Shown: positions 45,566 to 57,389 of the stretch, one piece after another
Layout: every line of letters starts with the position of its first letter
Numbering within the stretch: position 1 is the stretch's first letter
Origin: Hesperophylax magnus
Lineage: Eukaryota > Arthropoda > Insecta > Trichoptera > Limnephilidae
Length of the DNA: 64,000 nt
Reading direction: 5' to 3'
Assembly: GCA_026573805.1 (NCBI GenBank)
Contig: JAIUSX010000150.1
Span: forward strand, 620,001 to 684,000
Made by a program: the position numbers and the translations under genes
The notes under the pieces: generated by a model
The model's database searches: none
What the model saw: only the letters and a program-made list of their open reading frames with translations
Told to the model about the DNA's origin: nothing

Positions 45566-48500
45566 ATATAAATATGTTTTTCATTGTGTTTTTAAGTTGA
45601 AAAATTTCGATTTCAGGCTGTATTCGTTGTCAGTATATTATCTTTTTCTGATATCCCTAGATTTTGAATCTAGCTTTTTATTTGCGATTTAAATCTTATA
45701 TTTTGTGTTTGTGCCTTTTGAATGAGAGTGGGATTTTTCTGTAAATTTTTATACCATAATATAGTAAGATTTTTTTGTCCAAATAGTTGATATATCGACG
45801 TCTGTATGTCTCACAGGAAAGATAAATGAAATAAACAGAATAATTTAATCAAAAAAATAATGTTTGAATTCGGAATGATTTTAGAGTGCTCTATTTTTTT
45901 AAATAAAAAACCAGTGACACATGTGAATCTGAAACATAAAATCGTTCTGGTAAAACGGTCGAATATCTGTAAACGCGGAATAGGAATAAATCGAATATCC
46001 TTCGGCGTGGAAAATTGGACCTCCCCACTCCCCCTCCCCTCTCCAGGCCCCAAACACAGAAAGGGTGACGGAATAAATCTGGGGCGGCCAACCATTTCCC
46101 CATTTACCCATTTTATGTTACCAGTTACCTAATGTGGGGATTGGTGATGGCAGGGCTGACAAAACAAATATAAGATTGTGGAAAACTCAAAAATTGTTAA
46201 ATTAAAAGTCACATGTCACAATTTAGAAAAAAAATATGGCGTTGATATAATAAGAAATCAAATCAAAGTTTTTACTAAACGTAGAATAGAAGTAAATACT
46301 CCTTTGTACAACTTACCTACATTTAAATACATATAAAAGCTTCAAGGCGTGAATAAAAAACCAAGCAAATAAATTAATTGTGGAGGCAGATTTAAACCTC
46401 ATCCAAAATATGTTTTATTTGCAGCCCCCTTTCCCAGAAATTCATTTAGAATTTTAAATGTAGTTGCACTGCGATTGAAAACTACATTTTTTTATAAATA
46501 TATGTATAGTCTACCGTCATAACCGTACAAAGGTTTTTTTAGCAAATTAGAGAGAAATGCGGCATTCTCACTTATCGCTAGCCTATTTTTTTGTGCTGAA
46601 TTCAACTTTTAAACTACTTACCTACCTTTTTTTTAAAGCTTATTTATTTTATTAATGCACAGAGCTAGTTAGTTTGTGGTGGGAAGACGAGAGTACTATT
46701 ATTGATGTTAATTATCAGAAATAAGTAATATTATAGAAACATGATTGTGTGATGAATCTTAATACACTTATACTATACCTACATTATACCTACTTAGGGA
46801 CTTATACCTACATTGCAGTGCGAACATAAATAATTCATAATAAATAATAAATAAATAAGAAAATTAATACATTTTCTTCATTCATAATAGTTATTGTACA
46901 TGAATAATAAAGCGAATGAACTTATTTTAATTATGTGAACCATTCTTTTAAATAGTTCATTCCGTTTATAAATAACCAATTTATGGTAAATATAACACAC
47001 GTGAAAGTTATATATATATAGTCATTTTGTTTCCAATATAAGTGATGTGAAAAAAGTTACTGGCAGCCAGATAATGAAACTTAAAATTTTTCATCCTAGC
47101 CAAGGTTAGTAACGACATACCTAGATCAGAGCCTAATATAATTTATGATATTAAAGTTCGGTATATCTACTAATAGTATGTAGAATCCAGGACCGAACTA
47201 TAAATCTAGATATTGGGTACAGAGCACAGGGCGGCCCGCTGAACCAGAACCGAACCATAAAACAAGTTGACACAATGAAGCGTGCGGACAGGATGGGATA
47301 TTTATTGCAGAGGTGGCTGAGTTATTATAAAGCAATGCAAGCGTATAGAGCGGCCACCTAACCAGCTTACTCTGATACATACCGGAGGTCTCTGGTACCT
47401 AAACAGCTTATTCTGATACATACCGCAGGTCTCAGGTACCAATGTCGTCATTTTTTTTAATAAGAAGTATTTTTTAAACGTATTTATTTACTCCCTCTCC
47501 GATGCTTATTTTCCCGATGACTTATTAATCAGTTGACAGATTGCAAATTTCTGAACCGAATGGAAGATAATTTTTGACGTAAAACAATTATTAATATTAA
47601 TTAAAATAGAACTCCAAGGGTTTAGGCATATTCCTTTATAATTAGGTATCACAGTGCTTTTAGTAGAAAATATTGGAAGCGGTTTCGATATACAAAAAAA
47701 AACATTTGTAAAAACACTTTGTTAAAACATTGTGTAGTTCGGTTATTTCCGTGCGTTGCACGATTTTTAATTTATATTTTTGTCACTTTCCTTTTATACA
47801 GAAAAGCAGTTGTTAATTTGTTTATTTTCATGAGGTTAATTTAATTTTACTGTGTAACACAATTTTAAATTTTATTTTAACTCTTTATAAAATTATCTAA
47901 AAAAATTGTAAATATTTATTTATCTGCTGTCTATGTTAATCAGTGAGAAACAGTTAAGATTCATGAAAATTCTCGAGATAAGATTTGTTTATTGTTCTGG
48001 TAATTATTACTGTTTATTTCTGTGTTTTCATCTTAAATAAAAAAGATGTCTTTCAAGTAGATTCTGTTATTATCAAAAATTTATATCGTCAAAAAGAGTA
48101 ATTGGTTACAAATTTTAAGGACTACACACGACTAGGCTAGGTTTGTTTTTATGTTGGTTTCAATTCTAGCCTCTCACCAGGACTATTTAAAGCAAACGCC
48201 TGCCCGGAAAAGGGTTATTTTTTGTACAATATCACAAAAACAAACATAAAATGACTACATTCATCATGGGCAGATAGAATAAAAATTATATTGAAGAACA
48301 TCATCTATTAGCGACGTACAAATTGGTTCTTGTTTCTAATAGTCCATTCGAATCCATATGTCGGCCATCCTCATTATACTAACAACCTTCCCTTTCTCTC
48401 AAAACATCCGTCATAAGTGATCCTGCCACACTACCACGTGTCCCGGATACTCCCGTCTCTTCACCAAAAAAACCGCATACCATGCTTGTTAAATACGTTC

Positions 48501-49402
48501 CTATAGGTTTATCATATTTAGACGCAATTTATTTTTGGTACATTTTTGCCTATATTATTTATTTACTAAAACTAATAGCCCATTAAAAAAAGATGATTTA
48601 ATTTTAATTTCCCTTTAAGTTATCCTCATTTCGTCTAAAGTACCAAATAACACGAACCTAGATTGTAATCCAATTTCATGGCAAAATTTGAATATCCAAA
48701 AAATTATTTCGATACAAAATCTACAGATTCTAAAAATATGAAAATGTAATTTAATGGTTTTCTGTAACTCACATTTGCGGTGATATATCAAAACTATTCA
48801 ATAAAACATAGTGTGTGTAGGTAGTTAATTTCCCTTCACGATAATCTTACTAAATAAAATTTGCATAAATTATAGCAGATAATAATAATAATCACAGTTA
48901 TTTTTTTATGAAAACATAAAACAAAAAAGTTAAAGTAAAATTGAATTCTACAATTTGTACATACTCGTAATATCAGTTAATAATAATAAATGATTCAACT
49001 ACTTGAGTTTTGTGATGTTGCACATCGAGCTGTGATCTGTATTCGTCTACTTACCGAAATTCAAACAATATTTGGGACGTTTCATACACAATTATTTGCT
49101 TTCTACAAAAAACCGAAGCTTAGCAAAAAACAATTTGAATTACATACTCGTTTTTGAATTATAGTCCCAGTTTAAATGTGATATGAATGAAGCGCGAGTT
49201 ACAGAACAGAGTGACAGCTCGCGGCAAGTGTCGGGGGGTAAACATCCCTCCCACCTTCCCACCACTCACCTCACTCCGGATGCACTTCATACATTATAAA
49301 CGGAGCCTATTTTCCCTACCCCTACCCCTTGTTGAACCTCCCCAAGACCTTCGCAAACAAAAACACAGGGATTCAGCGAAACAAATTTTCTCGGTGGCCT
49401 AG
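45566..49402. other. AT-rich non-coding DNA
   Basis: No gene recognised. Pyrimidine-rich runs at 46018-46060 and 49240-49340 may be decayed members of the purine-rich family. A short duplicated segment containing CAGCTTA(C/T)TCTGATACATACC lies at about 47362-47382 and 47403-47423. Confidence 0.35.
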
Positions 49403-49724
49403 ATGAGATCAACATTTCCATACACTAACTCACGAGTTCTAACAATAGATGAGATCAACATTTTCATACACTAACTCGCGAGTTCTAACAATAGATGAGA
49501 TCAACATTTCCATACACTAACTCGCGAGTTCTAACAATAGATGAGATCAACATTTCCATACACTAACTCGCGAGTTCTAACAATAGATGAGATCAACATT
49601 TTCATACACTAACTCGCGAGTTCTAACAATAGATGAGATCAACATTTCCATACACTAACTCGCGAGTTCTAACAATAGATGAGATCAACATTTCCATACA
49701 CTAACTCACGAGTTCTAACAATAG
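49403..49724. repeat. 46-bp minisatellite with an internal palindrome, 7 copies
   Basis: Seven units of 46 bp (ATGAGATCAACATTTCCATA, then CACTAACTCGCGAGTTCTAACAATAG). Most contain the perfect 12-bp palindrome AACTCGCGAGTT, which is broken (AACTCACGAGTT) in the first and last units. Internal units are almost identical, indicating recent homogenisation. Confidence 0.97.
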
Positions 49725-51416
49725 AAAAAATGCAGTGAACAATAGCTACCTATGTGGTGTTAGGTAATAGATATATGATGAATACTGCAATTGTGATATG
49801 AACGTTTTTATTTGTTTTTAAAAGAGAACAACGCTGAACCTTGAAAAATCATGAGACAGTACGAATTCTTTAAAAAAACCAGTCACAATTTAAAAAAAAA
49901 CCGTTAAATTAATTTTAACTTTTCAAAAGTAGGTGGGTACTTAAGCAAATTGAAGTTGAGTTACGCAGGACACATGCACGACCGAAATTTGTGTTTTTGA
50001 TTATACGGAAAATATTGTTTACGTAATGATGGAGTAAACCCGCGAAACCTCAGTGGAAAGCCGACATGTTTGACCTGTCACTTACCAGACATCAGATTTT
50101 AGTATCCTAATTCTTTTATCCGAACTCGTTTGATATAACTGCGATAACTTCATTTTATTCACATGCAGTTCTCCAAACCAAACAAACACATTTGGAAGAA
50201 ATTGGTTTTTACCTAAGAAAACAATGTTAGAATTTTTTCTCAACCCATGAAAAATCACGACAGAAATGAATTAAAATAATTTTCTTTTAAAAAATTAGAT
50301 TAATAAGTAGGCACTTTATCGGAGGTTCAAATTGTTCAAACAATCAGTATCAATGTTTAAAACGACACTAAAATTCAAAGCCAATTCGAGTTACACAGAC
50401 AGACATACAGACCCAAAAACGAATTAAGATTTTTGTTAAACTTACATTACGTGACAAAATATAATTATGTTCCTACTCGTACTTTTGTAAAGAGCTCAAA
50501 GTTTTCAGGTTAGAAATTATTTGTATGAAAAAATAAATATCCTTCTATGAATAAACATTTTTGTATAGGAAAAGTTATTAATTTTTTTTACTTTTACCAT
50601 CTGTAGAATCACCTTATGATGTTTGTACACTTTACCCCCGGACACCCTGTTTGTAAAACGTACATATATAACATGTATTCACTCGTACAATAATGCCACC
50701 CTATTATGAGTACAACGCCAGTTACATACTTGTGAAATGGTGGTATTTTAAATTATAACACACACCGTTTCAATTGTTTGTCTCAGCTTTTAAGTTTAAA
50801 ACGTCATGTTTTACAACGTACACAAACAAATCACGCTTCTTCCCAAATATGCTCTTCGTTTTACAAAAAAATATAATAAAAAACAGTCGCTGATGCTTTG
50901 TTAATTGAAAACGTTTCACCATTTAACGTTGAAAACCATTGAGAATAAATTGAACATGAATTTTTTAATGAAAAAGCCCCATGCTCTTAATCCTCAAAGT
51001 TAAAACTTCCCGTACAGGCAAGCTAAGAGCAAACAAATTAAATAAATAAATATTACCGTTGTATATCTTGACTTATAATGGCTTTTAACAAATTTACATA
51101 TTTGCGAAATTCAACATGCACCGTTTAAAGCGGCGTTAAAGCTCTTTGCCGTTGAACAAAACAACAGCCTTCCCTTCATCGCGATGTATCCTCTCTGCAT
51201 ACTTCCCTTCACCGCGTAACGGGTGAACGGATCGATGCGTTTACCTTTAGACGGTGCGGCATTCAATCAGGAAATTACCAACACATACTCGCTGGCACTA
51301 AAACCTTACAAGAGGGCGGAATGTTACATAATTGTTTGGATAAACTCATTCGCCAACTGCTGATCGATCGTAGCGGCGGCTTTGGCTTCCGTTGGAGGCA
51401 AATTTACTAAAAAAAA
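49725..51416. other. Non-coding DNA with a GC-richer stretch
   Basis: No gene recognised. About 51120-51400 is less AT-rich (CCGCGTAACGGGTGAACGG, GATCGTAGCGGCGGC) and might be conserved non-coding DNA. Confidence 0.35.
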
Positions 51417-51905
51417 CTAGCTGACGAGGTGTTGCCCGGGCTTATGAATAGTTTGGAGTAAAGTTTTTTAAAACTAGGGGTATTTTTAATGTTATAATAA
51501 CATTATTTAATTTTAATAAGAATTGTTTTCACTTGAACGCGCTATGTCTTCCTTATGCGTCCTCGACGTCTCTTGCCATTCGCTTATCCGTCATACATTC
51601 TCCTTTCACCCCTTTCTTCGTTATTCATAAAAATATTTGATTAATTTGATCATGCCAAGTTCCTTGGGCGTTTCCGACTTCTTCAACCATTACATCCATT
51701 TTATTCTTACACCTCTTTCTTCGTTCATCACTTATGCCTCGTTTTACCACAAATACATATTTGATTCATGTAATAATAATTCATTCATACTTTTTAATAT
51801 TTTATGATCATTACGTTTTTTTTCACATTTTATAATTTGTATGACAACCATAACACGAGCATTAGCCTAGTATGGTAGTTGAACATTGTAATATTTAAAA
51901 ATCTA
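51417..51905 (+). mobile_element. 3' UTR fragment related to the LINE at 3018-8448
   Basis: TATGACAACCATAACACGAG then CATTAGCCTAGTATGGTAGTT (51839-51879) matches 8353-8393 (TATGACTACCACAACACGGG, CATTAGCCTAGTGTGGGAGTT). A T-rich stretch precedes both. No ORF2 is retained, so this is a heavily 5'-truncated relative. The upstream limit is uncertain; CTAGCTGACGAGGTGTTGCCC at 51418-51438 may belong to another retroposon. Confidence 0.6.
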
Positions 51906-53111
51906 TGTCTTCTTCGGGCGTCACTTTGACTTTTGACTTTTTCTATCGTTTACTACTGTATAAGACATACTTATATATGCAGTATGTTTAGATAAGTACG
52001 TTTATTTACTTACATATGATATAAGTATGTAAGTAAGTGTCTCCGAAGCAGTATTCAGAGAAGATGTACTGCCGTAGGTATATTAAAAGTCGATATACTT
52101 ATACGGCAGGCGTCTTGAGTGGAAATCAACTGTACAAATATTTTTTCAAACAATAGGCATTGCGTTTGGGTCCCACCCAGGCGTAGTGTGTTCAATTCTT
52201 CGTCCGGCTAAATCCTCCATCACAACACAAGCAACATTTTCGCTTACTGTGGTGGTAATAGAAGATTTTCAATATTGTCAGAGTATTCGTAAATTAATAA
52301 TAATAAATAAATTCTTAGAATAGTAAATAAATTCCCAGAATATTTTTAACGCGTAACTCTCCATACAAAACAACAGTGTTCGACCGTATTAATGACAGCA
52401 CCCCATTTCCGCCGGTGTTCGATACACTGGCCGCCCATAAAATTGGTTACCTTTCCGCTTGCCTCCAATTTTACGACCAGCACGGTTCATTTAACGGCCG
52501 TCACAGCGCGTTATAAAACCTACAGATCGCTTTATCATCATTCCGGTGAGAGAATTTTGGAGGATTCGACTCGTTTGTTCGCGGAAAACTATCCCACCTT
52601 TGTGGAAATATTGGAAAGCATGTTTGTATAAATATACTAGCGCGTTTAGTTAAAAAAAATTCTTTGAAAAAGAATGCGATTTTCATGATTTATGTTAAAT
52701 ATCTAATTACCTTTTTACAAAAAAAAATATTGACTAACGAAACCATTAATTTCTTATTATTTTTAATTACTCACTCTTCAGTATCTTTGTCATGTTGAAA
52801 ATTCGCAAATAAGAACATTCCATCATATATGAGATCTCGGAGGCGTGGGTATCATAAAATCAAACAAACCTACTAATTATTTCCACTATCTGTCTTGTGC
52901 GTTAGTAAGTCCTGCGTGAAGTTTTGATCAAAGAACTCAAATTTGCTTTGAATTTAAATGTCATGTTCAAAATTGACACTGACTGTTCAAAAATTCGAGG
53001 CAGCGAAAAATTACCTACCAATAATAAAATGTTTTTAACAGAAAATTATTTTAATTGTAATTCAGTCGTGTCTTTCTCAACCGGCCTCTCCCTATTCAGC
53101 TCTGGACAATC
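51906..53111. other. Non-coding DNA
   Basis: No gene recognised. An imperfect inverted repeat (TGCCGTAGGTATAT with ATATACTTATACGGCA) lies at about 52069-52108, and TACTTACATATGATATAAGTATGTAAGTA makes another at about 52008-52036. Confidence 0.4.
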
Positions 53112-53210
53112 CTCACCCCATGAACCCAGGCATCCCTACTGAGTCACCAAATGTAGCAAGCCACTTGGGATGACCTGCGGCAGGGGTGTTGGTTCCAATT
53201 AATAGTTCCC
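53112..53210 (+). repeat. Dispersed repeat, copy 2 (partner at 24900-25010)
   Basis: Match described under 24900-25010. Confidence 0.7.
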
Positions 53211-54140
53211 TATGATGAAATAATGACATAAACATTATTACAAATTCCAAGATCGGAAAAAGTTCACATGGTTTGAAACTTTACATGATTTGAAAGTTCA
53301 CATGCTTTGAAAGTTTACATGGAGTAGATGGACGAAGAAACGAAAGTGAATAGAAGAAGTGGGGAACGCACAAGAAATATTGCCAAGATACAGTGAATTG
53401 ATTAGTCGGAAACACTGATATGAAAAACATATCAAGAAATTTGTTTTCTGTAAGTACCTACTTTGTGTAATAAATGATTTATCGGAATACAGAATGGTTT
53501 CTGTAATGGAATTAACTATAATGCTTTGGGACTTTAATGAATATACACGAATACTATTGGTATTGTATTCCATTAAACAAGTTAGTAAGACTCAAACATT
53601 ACATAATGTGGATATAATATGTCACGTGACTTCAACATACTCTATTCATCCCTCAATAACGAGGTAAGTCTATCAAGTACCAATAATTGGTTCACATTGT
53701 GTAATTCATAGCTTATTCGGCAGAGCCCCAGGGCCGTGATACAATACTCACTAACACTACGTCATAGAGCGCAATACCGACACATGTACCGCTGCTAGAC
53801 AAGGGTGGAGATACGACGCCATGGAAAACTCTACTTTCGAATATATGAGAATTCGAAATATTTTCGCGAAGACTGATTTTTTGCATTTTAATGAAAAAAA
53901 ATGCCTTTCTAAAATTATATATTTTATTTGTTTTTCAAAAACAGTTTAAAAATCAATACGTTGCCAAAGCGATGTAGATAATTACGTAAAAATATAGTTA
54001 ACATAATATAAACACGATTCCATGCTAACTCAACACGGTGACTATTTAACACACTTTTAAAAAGTGATTAAAAACGATTTTTTAACCTTACCTAACTTAA
54101 CCTAACCTACTTAACCCAGTTAATAAAGTTTTTAATAAAA
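53211..54140. other. Non-coding DNA
   Basis: TTTGAAA(C/G)TTTACATG recurs three times at about 53270-53320. TTAACCTAACC words at 54086-54112 resemble the insect TTAGG telomeric complement, but the run is too short to call. No gene recognised. Confidence 0.35.
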
Positions 54141-54343
54141 TAAAATAAAATACTTTTTGTTTTAAAACCACGAGTTTTTAATAATTTTTAGAACCGACCG
54201 GTTTCGCTTTACTCAAGCATCTTCAGGGTACAAATTATTACTGTAATAATTTGTACCCTGAAGATGCTTGAATAAAGAGAAACCGGTCGGTTCTAAAAAT
54301 TATTAAAAACTCGTGGTTTTAAAATAAAAAAGTATTTTATTTT
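54141..54343. mobile_element. Fold-back element 2 with GAAACCGGTCGGT arms
   Basis: Arms of about 100 bp (54141-54240 and 54244-54343) are near-perfect reverse complements with a 3-nt spacer. Each contains ACCACGAGTTTTTAATAATT, GAACCGACCGGTTTCGCTTT and AAGCATCTTCAGGGTACAAA. The arm sequence matches element 1 (45261-45528), so the two are one family with different centres. Confidence 0.94.
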
Positions 54344-54401
54344 TATTTATTTTTCGGAATAACTTTATTGAGTAAAACCTCAAATTGTAATATTTAAATA
54401 T

Positions 54402-54522
54402 TGAAGACAATATTAGTGTTTTCTAAACGAAAATCTGAAACAGAAAAATCAGAAAAGTAAACGGTCTCATCTGGGACTCGAACCCAGGACCCTTGTCTTT
54501 CCGGGACAGTGCTCTACCAAAA
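54402..54522 (-). mobile_element. tRNA-derived SINE copy
   Basis: On the minus strand TGGTAGAGCACTG (A-box half of a tRNA D-arm) precedes GGGTTCGAGTCCC (intact B box, about 54475-54487), then AGATGAGACCG and the T-rich tail TTTCTGATTTTTCTGTTTCAG. The 5' part of the tRNA-like head is missing beyond 54522. Same family as 9886-9998. Confidence 0.78.
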
Positions 54523-54556
54523 TATGTCAAACCAGAAAGTGATTGCTTTCTACAAT
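54523..54556 (+). repeat. Second copy of the sequence found after fold-back element 1
   Basis: ATGTCAAACCAGAAAGTGAT then TGCTTTCTAC matches 45532-45562. Here the SINE at 54402-54522 lies between the fold-back and this segment. Confidence 0.7.
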
Positions 54557-57131
54557 AATAATAAAGTTTTTGTTTCATCACTTTCCATGACTTTATATAA
54601 CTTTTTAAAGATGTCTGAATTATCATTTTGATGATTTATCCGGTCACCTATAAATACATTGTTATATGTAGAACAAACATGGTTTCCTTTTAAAAAAACG
54701 TTTGGCCACACGAAATGTTTAATAAATTTTAACCGATTGAAAAAGTATTTACATCTTCTTGAATTTTATACATCTAAATCCGAGCTCTTACTCAAATAGA
54801 CTAGGTACATTAATTTAAGAGAAATTATAACGAAAAAACGCATAACCTCAAAGATAAAGTTTGACTGCGTAATATAAATTTATTGCGACTACGAATATAA
54901 AAGATCTTCCGTCCACAGAATAGCAACAGCATTACAGTATTTTTACTCGAGTTTTAATAATAATAATATGTTTATACAACACAACTTATTATAGAATACA
55001 ATTTTTTTAATATCAAACGAGAAGAATAATATTGTTCGACCCTTTGATGGATGAGTGAACTTCCCTTTAACATCCTTAGCGCCGCTATTATACGCACAAG
55101 TCAGCAGGCGCTGAGGGCTCGCGGAGGGCGGCGCTAATGAGCGGAAATGGAGGATGTCACCTTCCTCTTTCCCCTTTCTACCCAAGTTCCCCCTCCGTCT
55201 ACCCGCAGGAACAGGAAATAGATGCAACCTTCCTACCCCTTCAGCCCACACCCTGCAGTCATTACTCTTCACGTGTGAGGCTGAATAATTGACACGTATA
55301 CCGAAATAATTCCAAAAGATGAAGTAAGATCTAAAGTTGTATTGTATGCGGTTTAATTCTAGATTGTCGAGATAACCTTGTATCAACACATATTTTAACC
55401 ATTTCGTTTGACAACTTTTTAGTATAGTTAAATATAGATTTTTTTTTCTGTTGATCAAACAAAATGGAGTAGATAGATAACGAAATATTTTTATTACGGA
55501 CTTAAAACTTTTAAAAAGCGACAAAAAAACAAAGATATGTCGAATGATTTCAACAAACTATAAACTAGTAATTAACAATCTATTTCTAAATATTAACAAA
55601 TGTTAATCAATAACTCTCTTTCGAAACAAATCTCCAGTAGTATTTAATTATGCAATAGACAATATATAACTGGAGATATTCACTTATTTCAACAACACAT
55701 ATCATATTGCAAATATTAATAAGAAAACACGAGAAACAATCAAAACTTGAAAACCATGAAAATTTTATTTGTCTCATTTCATTAGATCGTAGTCAATTAG
55801 AGTATAATTCTGTTATTTGGTCACCTCACCAGAAAATACAAATTAAAAATGTTGAATTCAGGGCAAGTTTTTTACGATTTATTAATTTTTACGATTAAAT
55901 ATCCTGTGGGGAAAAATTAACTCCACTCTTTCAATAAATTACCTTAAAAGAACATATATTCGAAGATCAGCGTAGAATAAGCGACCTTTGCTCAATAGTC
56001 TGGTCAGTTTAAGAGTACCTAGTCGACACACTAGGTATAAGGACCTATTTCAATGTCACCATCATAGACATATGAATATTAGTAGACCTGCCCTAAGTGA
56101 TTAAAAGCGTATTATCCCCACTCCCCATACCGGTTCCATTGGAGCCGGCTGTGCTCGCGTATGGCCTCAAGTGAAATTTGAAAACGTGACGTCATCATTC
56201 TTGTGCGAACTATGGTCGAGGCATCATCGGTTCATTTTACGAAATAAAACAGCAAAATGTTGACTTGTACTATGAAAACTTGTAAAAATAGTTGTGAAAA
56301 AGAGAATAAACCCAATTGTCGTATTATATTCCATATATAAGTATTATTTTACTTTATTTTAAGCATATTCACATCGTATAATATGGATCAGTTTTAGAAA
56401 CATATACTATCACATCGAGAAACGTCTGGACGCGAAACACAAAGCTGGTTGGTTGCTGGGAAGTAAATTATGAACATTTATAAAAGTGTCTTAACTAAAT
56501 ACTTAAACGAAATATTCGACTCTGAAAATGGAACCGAATTTTTTTGCCGAATTTGGACTTCGCAAATTTGTTCATAACGTGGCGAGTAATTTGCGCTCCC
56601 ATGTAAAAATGTCTGTTCATTCAAAAGCAGATTTTACTTTTAAGAAGTAAATGGTGATATTATAATGCGAGATGCCTATTTACTGTCAGATTGATTTATT
56701 GACGAATCACAGTCAGCCTTACTCCCTTCGTTCTTCAACAGTTGATTTTACCCCTCGCCATTATCTTCTCGTCTATTAATTCCTATGTCTGTGGTCACCA
56801 TTCACAAACAAATCAAGTAGCGAGCTCGTCAATTCCTCGCCTACATAGTTCAGAAAATGAATATTATACCATTGGCATCGACATTTTTATTGTAATAAAT
56901 TCGTTGTTTGAAATTAACATTCTTAATATATTTTTTTAATGTCGAGGTATTGTTTTTGATAATTTTAGTTTATTATTATATTTTATCCATCTGTAAACCA
57001 CAGAAGTGAAAAAAAAATTGCAACCAAATGACCCATAATGTACAAAATTGTAAACATTTCAATGACTTGTGTTATTTTCGTAATGTAAATTTGGTATCAC
57101 CAAGCCTATTTTTAATACGAAGCCAGCTCTC
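54557..57131. other. Non-coding DNA up to the Harbinger insertion
   Basis: No gene recognised. About 55070-55270 is GC- and pyrimidine-rich (GAGGGCGGCGCTAATGAGCGG; CTTTCCCCTTTC) and may include a purine-rich-family remnant, since it ends CCCTTCAGCCCACACC. About 56120-56240 is also GC-richer. The 193-codon minus frame across 54943-55524 has no recognisable domain. Confidence 0.4.
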
Positions 57132-57389
57132 CTGGGGCCTTAGCATGAGAATCGATCGAACTTAACGATATCGTATTGCTAAGCGTATCTACCGACCATT
57201 TTATAACGACTTCCCTAGCATGAGAACACTATTGATATCTCTAACGACATCGATAAGGCAATAAATACAAATCGATATACGCTGGCAATACTGGGACGGA
57301 ATTGTCTATGAATTGGATAGACGTCAGACGTCAAACGTCAGATTTCAAGCTTGATCATTGTAACCGCCTTGTTTTTTTAATATTTTACG

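Noticed and set aside
54086..54115. Telomeric (TTAGG)n repeat
   Set aside because: Only a few irregular TTAACCTAACC words; too short and imperfect.
54943..55524. 193-codon minus-strand frame, the longest outside the mobile elements
   Set aside because: No recognisable domain or codon pattern. The middle crosses a pyrimidine-rich repeat-like run, and the ends are AT-rich noise.
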